Below are positions 1-12,000 of a stretch of 44,143 nucleotides of DNA, piece after piece; the first letter of the stretch is position 1; each line of letters starts with the position of its first letter. Position numbers and translations under genes: made by a program. The stretch comes from DAHVFK01 sp035310985 (GTDB lineage Bacteria; Pseudomonadota; Gammaproteobacteria; Burkholderiales; SG8-39): contig DATGDH010000055.1 in assembly GCA_035310985.1 (NCBI GenBank), positions 1 to 44,143 of the forward strand, given 5' to 3'. Below the pieces are notes generated by a model. That model did no database searches and was not told the DNA's origin. It worked only from the letters and a program-made list of their open reading frames with translations.

Positions 1-28
1 CTGGGGCCGCAAGGTCTTCGCGCCGTCG

Positions 29-3000
29 ATGATCGCCAAGCTGGTGCGCGAGGCATTCGCGCGTTTCGGCCGACGCGCGGACGAACCGATGCGCGCTCAA
101 CGCGCGCCCGCGCCCGCGCGGCGCCAGGGCTTCATGCTCGAGCCGATCGAGCCGCGGCTGCTGCTGTCGGCGGATTTGTCATATTTCGGCCCCGCCGCCA
201 ATCCGAGCGCGACGCAGTTCTGGTTAAAGGCGATCAACAGCACCCAGGTGCAACTGTTCGACAGCGCGACAGATACCAGCTCGACCCACGAGGCCACCCT
301 CTCGGCCTTCACGATCGCGAGCGGCACGGTGACGATCGATCGCGCACTCGGCGATTCCGGGATCCCCGATACCGTGCATCTCGTGACGGACACCTTCGCG
401 CAGCTGGATCCGGGCAGCACCGGGATTACCGGAAACGGGAACAAGCTGGAGATCAGCTTCGACGGCGGCGACCAGCGGGTATTCCAGGATTCCGTCCTGC
501 TAGACGACAGCGCCAGCACCGATCTCACCCAGGTCAATCATGCGTTCGGGCTGTCGGTCACCAGCAACTCGCAGATCAGCGCGACCAACACCAGTATCAG
601 CGTTACCGGAGACCTCGGCCTGATCTCGGAGCAAAAGAACATCGCGGGCGACACGCCGGGCGGGAAGGGCGTGCTCGCCATCACCAATCCGGGGATCACG
701 CTGACCGGCGCCCATCTGACCGCGAGCGGCTCGCTGACGCTGCAGGCGCATGCCGGCCTGAATATTACGAGCGACGGCTCGAACCAGGGCGACACGAGCG
801 GGGTGGGGGACTACAGCTCGAGCCTGCAGAGCCTGCTCAACAGCAACGTCGGCAGCGGCAACAACAGCGGCACCAATCTCTCGCCGGTGGTTAGCGTCAA
901 CGTCGCGAAGATCGATATCGGCGGCGGCTCGGTGCTCACCGCGACGAGCGGCGACATCAGCATCACCTCCAACATTGATCAAACGAGCTTCAGCGCGAAC
1001 GCGAACGGGAACGGATCGATCAAGCTGGGTTTCATCGTTGGCCTGTCCGATCCGCAGGTCGCGATCCATGGCGCGTCGACCAGCCTCGTCGCGGGCGGCA
1101 AGATCGACGCATCCGCCACGACCAATCTCTCGCCCGACATGGAGGTCACGCCGGGCAGCAATTCGGACTCGAGCAAAGACGCCGCGGTCGCGCTCACGGT
1201 ATTCGACAGCGAGGCGTCGCTTTCGGTCACCGACCAAGCGCAGCTCACGACCGGCGCGGGCAAGGCGGCCACGCTGAGCGCCAGCTCGACACTCAACGCG
1301 ACGACGAAGGGCGACGCGACCGGCGGAACCGCCGGGGCGGGCGTGGCGGTGTCCGTGGTGTTCGGGGACACCTCGGCGTACCTCGATAACGCGACTGTCA
1401 CGGGCGGATCGCTCAGCCTGGGCGCCAGCTCCGACCGGACGCTGATAACGACCGCCAAATCGTCGACCGGCGGCTCGTCGGACGATAGCGGAGGGAGCAC
1501 AAGCCAGACCGCACTCTCGAACAACAAGGCGTCGACTGACGGCAGCGCCAACAACGTCAACGTGGCGGGCGCGGTGGCGGTCAACATCGACACCGGCTCG
1601 ACCTCCGCGTACTTCAAGAACGCGTCGATCGATGTCGGCACCGGCACGGCGTCGGTAACGGCGGAGTCCGCCGACAAAGTCACGGTCACGGCGGACGGCA
1701 GCAACACGGGCGACACGAGCTCGACGACTAACGGGTTAGGGATCGCGGTGGCGATCAACGTCGCCGATCGCAGCGATTCGGCCTACGTCACGGGAGCGTC
1801 GAACATCCTCAACGCCGGCGCGCTCAAGATCGAAGTGCTGGAGCCCAATTCGAGCAGCTTCGACGTCGAGGCGAAGAGCGGCGTGGGCGACGGGAGCAAC
1901 GTTGGCGCCGCGGGCGCGCTCGCGATCAACGTCGTGGTCACCAACCACCAGGCATATATCGACGGCAGCGCGAGCATCAAGTGGAGCGGCAGCACCGACG
2001 TCACGATCGACGCGCACGCGAATGTGACCAACACCGAGAAGGCCGACGCGAACCAGAGCGGCGGCAAGTCCAAGATCGGCGTGGGTGCGTCGGTCGCGTT
2101 CGACTACAGCGAGGACACGACCGCCGCCTACGTCGGCGACAACGCGACATTCACCGGCAGCGGCGGGGTGCACGACCTGACGCTCACCGCGGATTCGACG
2201 CACAAGATGGGAACCGAGGCGACCGGCGGCAGCAAGGGTGGCACCTCGGTCACCCCGGTGGTCGCGATCTCGGTCGCCAACGACACCGCCTACGCCACAC
2301 TCGGCGCGGGGGGCCTGCTCAGCGTCGGCCGCAACTTCAGCGCGAGCTCCTCGCTTGCGGACAACGTCTCGACGACCGCCACTGGCGACACCACCTCGGG
2401 TAAAACCGGCGTCGGCATCTCGATCGCGCTGTCGATCGTAAACGACACGTCCTACGCCACCACCGGGCGCGACCAACTGACCGCGGGCGGCACCGCGGCG
2501 TTCCTGTCGAGCGCGATCTCGGGCAGCCAGTCGACCGCCAAGGCGAGCGTCTCGGGCGGCGAGCAGGACGGCGAGGAGAGCAAGAACGTCGACGGCAAGG
2601 TCGGCGACCAGAAGACCTTCGCCAACAACCAGTCGCAGGCCGAGGACAAGAACGCGAGCGGCACCAAGAACTCGGACTCGCCTTCCTCCGACACTTCGCA
2701 GGGCCCAGTGAGCGTCGCCGGCGCGGTGGCGGTGAACATCGAGCACGGCAACTCGAGCGCCTACATCGGCGACTCGCACAACGTCACCTCCACGGGCACG
2801 CTGACGGTCAAGTCGGCGGCCAACGTCGACGGCAGCGCGCTCGCCGACAGCAGCGCGGTGATCGGCCAAGTGACGTTCAATGCGAGCGATACGGGGAGCG
2901 GCGGGGACGTCAACACAACCAACAACACGATTCACCTCGGAGACTCGAGCGGCCTCAAGACCGGCGACAAGGTGACGTACTTCACCAACGGCGGCACCGC

Positions 3001-6000
3001 CATCAAGAACCTGAGCGACGATACCGACTACTACGTGCGGGACGCGGGCAGCGGCGACTTCAAGCTCTACAAGACCGCGAACGACGCGAGCAGCGACACC
3101 AATGCGATCCAGCTCAGCACTGCCGGGTCGGGCACGCAGGCGCTGCGCGGCGGGGGCGCGGGCGGCACCGGCGTTGGCGCGGCGGTTTCGGTGAACTACG
3201 CCAAGGACACCAATCTCGCCTACATCGGCCAGGCGACCATCAGCGCCGGCGGTCTCGACATCGAGGCGACGCAGGCCGAGCGCGATCTCTCATTCGATGC
3301 GGCAACGAAGGTCAGCGGCAACAAGATTGACGTGGGCCAGTCCGGCTTGCGCACCGGCGACGCCGTGACTTACGACGCGAACAAGGGCACGCCGATCACC
3401 GGCATTGATGACAAGAAGACCTACTACGTCAACGTGCAGTCCGATGGCACGCTCGAGCTTTACGACACGAAGGAGCACGCACTCGCGGGCGGCAGCACGG
3501 GGCTGAAAGCGTTGAGCGGAACGCCCTCCGGAACGCAGAACCTGGTCGACAAGACCGACGCCTACGGCGCCTGGGCGACCTCGGGCGCTGGGGGCGGCAA
3601 GACCGGCGTGGCCGGGTCGGTGGCGGTGAACATCGCCTTCACCGACAGCGAGGCGAACGTCGGCTACACCGACAGCGGCAATACGATCCACGCGCCGACC
3701 GTAACGGTCACCGGCGGCGGCGACGCCAAGATCGTCGCGGAGGCCGACGTCACGAACGTCGGGTCGGCGCAGCCGACCGAAGGCGGCGGGCAGGGCAGCA
3801 GCGTCGGCGTCGGCATCTCCGTGGCGGTCAACTACGGCCAGAACCAGACCTTCGCCAACATCGGCGCCAACACGGTGTTCAACGCGGGGGCGCACGACCT
3901 GACGATGAGCGCCTCGCTCGGCCAGGAAATGGACACCGAGGCGAAGACCGGCGCGAAGGGGTCGACCGCGGTCACGCCGGTGGTTGCGGTATCGATCACT
4001 GCCAACGACGTGCACGCGTCGATCGGCACCGGCGGCAAGCTTTCGATCTCCGACAAGCTCGACGCCGAGGCTTCGCTCACCGACCAGGTGAGCACCACCG
4101 CCGAGGGCGACACCGAGTCGAGCGACACCGGAGTCGGCATTTCGGTCGCGGTAGCGGTCGTAAACGACCACGTGCTCGCGAATGCCGACCGCGAGCTGTC
4201 CGCGACTGGAACTGTGACCTTCGGGGCGAGCGCGATCTCGGGCAGCGAGGCGATCGCCAAGGCGAGCGTCAAGGGCGGCAAGGAGGACGACGGCTCGGGC
4301 AAGCACTCCGACAACAAGACCGACCAGTCGGTCGACAACACCACCAATAACGAGACCAACGCAGCCGACGCAAAGTCGAAGCAAAACGACCCGAACGCCA
4401 AGGGCGCCGAGGGCTCCTCCAACAACAAGGGCTCCACCTCCGACGGCGGCGTGAGCGTGGCCGGCGGCGTCGCGGTCGCGATCGAGAACGTCAGCTCGAT
4501 CGCCTATGTCAACAGCGTGACGGCCGGCGGCCTGCTCAAAGTGACCTCGGCGGCCAACGCGGATGGGCACGCCATCGCCGACGGCTCGGCGTCGACCAGT
4601 AAAGGCGGCACCGGCGTCGGGGTCGCGGTATCGGTTAACGTCGCTAACCTCACTAACCAGGCGTACATCGCGAACGGCGCGACGGTCAGCGCCGGCGGCC
4701 TGGATGTCGAGGCGACGGTGGCCGAGCGCACGATCAAGATGAGTGCGACCGCGGTGCCGGTCGTCGACACCACTAAGAACACGATCTTCCTCGGCCTCAA
4801 TTCCGGCCTGAAGACCGGCGACGAGGTGCTTTATTCACCCTCGGATCCGATCAACGACAGCGCGATCGGCGGCGACATTTCCACCGGCAGCAGCTATTAC
4901 GTCAACGTGCAGAAGGATGGCACGGTCAAGCTCTACGACACCAAGGCGAATGCCATCGCCGGCAAAGACACCGGGCTGAGGCACCTCGGCTCCGGAGCGA
5001 CCGGGAGCGAGCACGATTTCTTCAAGTACGTTTCGATCTCAGGCACGGATGTTCCTGATCTGCTGAGTCCGATCAAATTCGACCCGACTGGCAATGTGAC
5101 GCTGCTCAAGCTCGGCGGCGACACCGGCCTGCAGACCGGCGACGCGGTGCGTTACGACACGACCGGCACGGCGATCGGCAATCTGACCCCCGGCAATACC
5201 TACTACGTTATCGACCTCACCGGCGGCAACTTCCAGCTCGCGGCTTCGGTTTCCGATGCGCACAGCGGCAAGTGGATCGCGATGAGCGGCATCGGCGACA
5301 GCAACCAGAAGCTGGTCGACGCGACCGATTCCTTCATCGCCGACGCGACTTCGGGCGGCGGCGGCGGTAAGATCGGCGTGGCCGGCTCCGTCGCGGTAAA
5401 CGTGGTGAACAACGACACGGAGGCGGTGGTCGGGCGCACGCCCGGCGTGACGGGCCCCGGAGAGAACATCACGATCACCGGCAGCGGCGACGTCACGATC
5501 GCTGCGGCGAGCAGCCAGACGACGTCGACGCGCGCGCTGCCGTCCGACGGCGGCGGCAAGGGTTCCAGCGTCGGTGTCGGCGCCTCGGTCGCGGTGAACG
5601 TCGTCGATAACACGGTCAACGCCGAGATCGCGGACGACACCGCCTGGTCGGGCACGGCCGGAAAGCTGTCGGTGACGGCGACTTCCAGCAGTTTGGCGTA
5701 CACGCACGGCGAGAACGGTGCCTCCTCGCCCAACGTCGCCGTCGGGATCGGTGTCGCGGTGCTGGTCCAGCAGGACACGGTAACTGCCTACGTCGGAACC
5801 GGCAGCAGCGCGATCGATGCCTCCAAGGACGTGTCGATCAGCGCGACGCATACGGGCAACTTCCAGACTTCGACCAGCGCGCAAGCCGCGGCGAGCAGCG
5901 TGGGCGTCGGCGCGTCCGTGTCGGTAGGGGTGGTGATCGAAAATGTCAGCGCCGAGCTCGCGCGAGGCATCACGACGAGCGGCGGCGGCGTGACGATTTC

Positions 6001-9000
6001 GTCCGTCTCGAACGTGTCGAGCGACGCGGAGGCCACCGCGACGGTGAAAGGCGAAGACAAGAGCGACTCGCAGCAGAACAGCAAGAACAGCGGCAAGAGC
6101 GGCGCGGACGGCCAGGCTGATCACCAGGTTAACGACAATAGCAATACGAAAAACGCGGGCGGCTCCGACACGTCGCTATCCAACGCTTCGGCGAGCGACA
6201 GCGCCAGCAATGGCAACAGCAAGAGCTCGGGCGAGGGCGGCAATAATTCGAGCGGCGTGGGCGTGGCCGCCGCGGTGTCGGTCAACGTGCTCGAGTCGGA
6301 CAACGCGGCCAGGGTGAGCCACGGCGCAGACATCACCGCGACGGGCGCGGTCAAGATTTCGGCCCAGGCCCAGGACGATGCCACCGCCAAGGGCGTGGGC
6401 GCCGCGCTGGCGATGGACAACGACGTCAACATCGGCGCGGCCGTGTCGGTGAACTACGTTAAGGCGACCAACACCGCGCAGGTCGAGAGCGGCGGCTCGA
6501 AGATCAAGGGCAGCGGCATCACGATCGAGGCCGTGACGCCTTCGGGCAAGACCGACGATTTCATCGCCTGGGGCGCGGCGGCGGCGGGCGGCAAGGGCTC
6601 CGTCGGCATCGCCGGCTCGGTGGGAATCAACATCGTCGACAAGTTCCATACCGAGGCCTCGACGGCCAGCGACTCGAGCCTCAACTCGAGCGCAGGCATC
6701 AACGTGACTGGGAAGGCGGCGCTCGACCCGCAGACTCTGGCCGCGGCGGGGGCCTTCTCCAAGGGAACCTCGATCGGCGCGACGATCGCGGTCACGGTGC
6801 TGAATGCCTCCACGTCGGCGCACATCGACGGCGCGGCCGACGCCGCGGGTGCGATTTCGATCGACGGCGAGAACCATCTCGATCCGACGAAGCTCAACCT
6901 GCCGTTCGTGCCGGACAGCCTCAAGCCCTCCGCCACCGTCGTGGCGGTCGCCGGCGCGGCGAGCCAGGGCGATGTAGCGATCGGCGGCTCGTTCATCGTG
7001 AACGTGTTCAACGTGGACGTCGACGCACACATCGGCGGCGGCGCGCAGATCAACCAGCTTTCGACGATCCAGGGCGGCTACAGCCACACCACGGGCCAGA
7101 CGATCTCCATCCACGCGGTCAACGAGACGACGATCACCACAATTGCCGGCGCGCTGGGCGTGGCGACCGGCACCGCGGGTGTCGGCATCGGCCTGGACGT
7201 CGAGATCCTGACCAAGCACACGAACGCCTATATCGATACCGGCGCGCAAGTCAGCTCGGGCGACAACATCACCATTACGGCGGACTCATCCGAGAGCATG
7301 CTGTCGGTGGCCGCCACCGCGGGCGTGGCAAACGACGTCGGCATCGCCGCGTCGGTCTCGATCGCCGACATCCACACCTATACGAACGCGTACATCGCCG
7401 ATCCGACGGCCGTGGAGTCCGGCGGCGGGATCGCCATTGCGGCAAACAGCACCTTCGGGACAGTGATGATCGCCGGCTCGATCGGCGGCGCCGGCAGCGC
7501 CGGCATCGGCGTGGCCAACACGGACCTGATCCACACCGCGCAGACGCAGGCCTACATCGGCGCGGGCGCGCAGATCAACGCGGCCGGCACCGTCTCGGTC
7601 GCCGCAACGGCGAGCGAAACCATCCTGACGCTCTCGGCGGGCGTCGCCATCGGCGGCGACGCCGGGGTTGCCGGCTCGGCCACCGTCAACGTGCTCGACG
7701 AAACAACGACTGCCTACGTCGGTAACGGCGCCAGCGTCACGACGACGAGCAGCGGCGACCTGCAGGTCTCCGCGAGCGACAGCACTGACGTCATCTCGGT
7801 GGCTGGCTCGCTCGCCGCCGGCGGCACGGCGGCGGTCGGCGTGGGCGCCGATGTCGGCGTGTACACCAAGCACACCAACGCCTATATCGGCGCGAACGTG
7901 AGCACCGACATCGCCGGCAACATTCTGGTCGACGCGGAATCCTCGGAGAGCCTCATCTCCATCTCGGCCGGCGTCGGCGCCTCGACCGTCGCGGTGGCGG
8001 CGAACGCCGGCGTGCACGTGTTCAACGTGCAGACGCGCGCCTTCATCGGCGACGACCCGCTCGCTCCGTCGGGCCTGACGATTACCAACGCCGTGCACGC
8101 GGACGGCAGCATCGGCGTGTCGGCGAACGACGCGACCGACATCAACGAGATCGTCGGCGTGCTGGCGGCCGGCGAGGTCGGCATCGGCGCCGCAGTCGGC
8201 GTCAACATCTTCAATCCGGACACCGAGGCGTTCATCGGCGCCGGCGCGAAGGTGAGCGCGGACGGCGGCGGCTCGGGCATCAGCGCCGACAACGGCACGG
8301 TCGTGCCGCCGACGGTGCCGCCGGCGGGCCCCTCGCCCTTCGATCCGAACAATCCGAGCGGCGTCGGCATCGAGACGAGCGATCCTGGCACGCTGAACAA
8401 GGCCACCCAGGGCGACCGGGCGGGGCTCAAGGCGGCTGGCAAGGTCGGCTCGCCCTCGCTCAACCAGATGCACCTGCACAACAAGAGCAGCGGCGAGAGC
8501 GTCCCGACCGACTTGTTCAGCCACGACACCGTGGTCGGCCAGGACAAGAGCTTCCACGGCATCGCGGTCGGCGCGACGAACCGCGACGAGATCCGCACCT
8601 TCACGCTCAGCCTCGCGGCCGGCATGGTCGGCATCGCCGTGTCCGCGGGCGTGGACGTGGTGGCCGCGACCACCCAAGCCTACGTCGGCAACGGCGCGAC
8701 GGTGAACAGCGGCCAGGACGTGCTCGTCGGCGCGGGCGACGACTTCTACCACCTCGCCGTCGCCGGCTCGCTCGGCGCGGGCGTGGTCGGCGTGGCGCCG
8801 GCGGTCGGCGTGAACGTGATCGACAACCAGACGAGCGCGTTCATCGGCAGCTACGCGGACGTCACGGCGGGCGGCGACGTCACTGTCGAGGCGGGCGGCG
8901 AGGAAACGATCGCGATGATCGGCTTCGGCATCGCGGCCGGCTTCGTCGGCGTGGGCGGCGCCGTAGACGTGCTCAGTATCGACAACAGCACCATTGCGTC

Positions 9001-12000
9001 CATCGAAGACCACGCGACGGTGTACGCGCACGGCGACGTGTTCGTCTCCGCGAACGACGACACCAACGTGCTCGAGCTCTCCGGCGCGCTCGCCGGCGGC
9101 GCGGTCGGCATCGGCGGCTCGGTCGGCGTGATGCTGATCAACAAGGACACCGAGGCGACGATCGGCCATGACGCGCACGTCGACGCGCTCGGCGGCGGCG
9201 GGATTTCCGAGGTGATCGACGGTCAGATCGTCTCCGGCGCGTTCGACTCAACGACCGGGACCGGCCTGATCGTGCAGGCGGAGTCGAGCGAGAACGTGCT
9301 GCACATCGTAGCCGCGGGCGCGGGTGGCTTCGTCGGCGTGTCGGGCGCGGTCGGCGTGACGCTGATCAGCTCCAACACCGTGGCGGATGTCGGCGCGAAC
9401 GCCGTCATCAACGGCGATACGGGCAACGCGCACGGCAACCAGAACGTCTTCATCAACGCGGCGAACGACGCGAGCGTGCAGACCTTCGTGCTCGGCATCG
9501 CGGGCGGCTTCGTCGGCGTCTCCGGCGCGGTCGACGTCGGCACGTTGAACAACAACACCTCGGCGAAGGTCGAGTCCGGCGCGACGCTGAACGCGGCGCA
9601 CGACATCGAGGTGAACGCGGTCGGGCTGAAGAACATCAGCGGCTTCGACGCGAGCGGCGCGGGCGGCTTCGTCGGCGTGGGCGGCGCGGTGAGCGTGTGG
9701 TCGGTCGGCACGCAGATCCAGAAGAGCAGCAAGGACGACAAGGGCAACGACACCGGGAATGCGACCGACGGCAACGGCAAGTCGGCCGACAGCAACGCCG
9801 GCACGCAGGCGCAGAGCGCCACCGGCACCGTGACCGGGAGCGGCGGCGGGGGCTTGGGCAACGTGAGCGGCGACGGCAGCGGCAACGCGAACACGCCGCA
9901 GAACCGCCTGCAGGGGCACGTGCAGGACGCGGCGAACAAGATCGACGCCAAGGCGCCCACGGCGCAGAAGATCAGCGACACCGAGAGCGCCAAGTCGACG
10001 CCCGCGGGCACGTCCGCGATCATGGACGGCACGGCGATCGCCGGCCATTCGATTGCGGTCACGGCCAACGAGCAGTCCAGCTTCTCGATCATTGGCGGCC
10101 AGTTCGCGGGCGGCTTCGTCGGCGCCGGCGCCTCCGTGGCGATCTTCTCGGTTTCCGACAACGTTTCGGCGCTCGCCGACGGCACGCTAAGCGCGGGCAA
10201 CACGATCACGGTCGGCGCGACTCTGAACGAGAGCGTGAGCCTCATCGATCTCGACGGCGCCGGGGGCTTCGTCGGGATCGGCGCCGCGGTCGCGGTGATC
10301 AACGACGAGAGCGTTGTTCAGGCGACGATCGGCAACGTGACGAAAGCGACCTCGGTCAGCGTGACGGCGATCTCGAACCGGACGCTGGACGAGACGACCG
10401 GCCAGTTCGGCACCGGCGCGGTGGCGGTCGGTGCGTCGTTCACGCGCGTCGACGTCGGCGGCGGCACGTACGCCTCCGTCGACGGCGGCGCGACGCTGTC
10501 GTCGATCTCCTCGCTCGACGTCTCGGCGCAGTCGACGATCACGCCGCATACCAACACCGTCGCGATCTCGGCCGGCATCGGCGTGACCAGCGTCAATTTC
10601 TCGTTCGTCGATGTCCATCCGCAGGTGCAGGCCTACATCGGACCGAACGCGCATGTCACCGCGAGCGGCGGCGTCGCGGTGACGGCGAGCAGCACGATTG
10701 CCGCGGAGGCCGACATGTTCGGCGTCGACGCCGGCGGCCTGGCGGTCGGCGCGTCGGTGACGCACGTAACGATGACCCCCGAGGTCGTCGCCGCGCTCGG
10801 CGATCCCGACAACTCTGGCTCGGGCGGCGTGCACGTCACGGCGGCGGCTCTGACGGTGGCGGCGATGACGCCGCTCCTGCACGGCAACGTCGCAACCGGC
10901 ACGGTGAAGGCGACCGGCTCGGCGGGCGCCCTGATCGGCATCACCAGCACCGACGCGGAGGTCGAAAACGACGCCGTCGTCAAGAGCTATGTCGGCGACA
11001 ATTCGGTGCTGTCGGTCGGCGGCCTGACGACGGTCAGCGCGGTAGGCACGTCCGAGCAGTTCGCCAGCGCCAACAGCAACGCCGGCGGCCTCGTCGCGGT
11101 CGGCATTGCCACGTCGCGCGCCAAGTCCAATACCGACACCGAGGCGTTCTTCGGCGCGAACGTCACCGAGGGCCACTCCTACAGCTACAACTCGGGCGGC
11201 GTCACGATCGGCGCGCGCAGCACCGACAACAACTTCGCCTACACCAACGCGGGCTCCGGCGGCGCGATCGCCGGCGCCTCGGCCTCGGCGAGCACGTTCG
11301 ATCACGCCACGACGAACGCCTACATCGGCCGGGGGTCGCAGCTCTATCTGAACGGCGGCCTGTCGGTCGGCGCCGACCATACGGCGCAGTTCAACGCCCA
11401 GATCACCTCGGTCACGGGCGGCCTTCTCGCCGGCGCCGGCGCATCACTCGGCCACGACGTGCTGGCCAATACCGCGGCGTTCATCGACAGCAACAACGCG
11501 GCCAGGACGACCGTGATCGCGCAGAGCATATCGCTCACGGCGGCCGACCATGCAGACAAGCCGGCTCTCGACTTCAATTCGCCGGGCGGTACACCGCTAA
11601 ACGTCAAGGGCACCACCGGCGGGCTGGTGAGTGGCGCCGGCGTCGACGAGACGACGACGATCGCCTTCCACACCGACGTCAGCATCGGCGACTACGCGAC
11701 GGTCAGCACGCGGCTCAACGTGCCCGTCAGCAACAACCCGCTGTTCACGCTGTCGGCGCTCAACACCTTCAACATGTCCGACCAGCTCGCATTCACCACC
11801 GCCGGAGCGCTCTCCGGCGCTTCGGTCAATGCCAAGGTGCTGGCGAACGGACAAAACGGCACTGCCGACGAGGCGCACGTCTCGGTCGGCACCGGCGCCA
11901 ACCTGTTCTCCACCGGCATGATCACGATGGCGGCGAACGGGCACGGCAGCATCGACGAGGAGGCCGATACCGACACGTACGGCGCCGGCACCGCCACGCT

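Larger units (their letters stand above)
2060..6640 (+). repeat. Three-copy super-repeat of about 575-590 aa within the giant protein
   Basis: Three copies start at nearly identical Gly-rich joints at 2060, 3782 and 5549, giving offsets of about 1722 and 1767 nt. In each, the same order of sub-repeats follows: 'VGVGxSVAxxY', a VTPVVA-type or equivalent segment, 'GVGISxAxxIVND', a hydrophilic linker, 'GVAVAxxV' and 'VGVAVSVN'. Copies A and B are the more alike, for example 'AISGSQSTAKASV' against 'AISGSEAIAKASV'. Copy C is more diverged and ends near 6640. Large internal duplication is the simplest explanation. Confidence 0.7.
1330..11480 (+). repeat. Degenerate beta-repeat region ('VGVGxAVxVN ... 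AYIG' units)
   Basis: Several dozen diverged units recur about every 53-75 codons. Each has a hydrophobic Gly/Ala/Val strand such as 'VGVGASVAVNV', a short polar turn, and then A-Y/F-I/V-G/D followed by 'GAxVxAxGDVxVxA'. Early examples have their AYI-type motif near 1380, 1609, 1783, 1956 and 2131. Late ones lie near 11320 and 11480. The pattern fits a long beta-solenoid or filamentous-haemagglutinin-like stalk; that fold is an inference. Confidence 0.7.
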
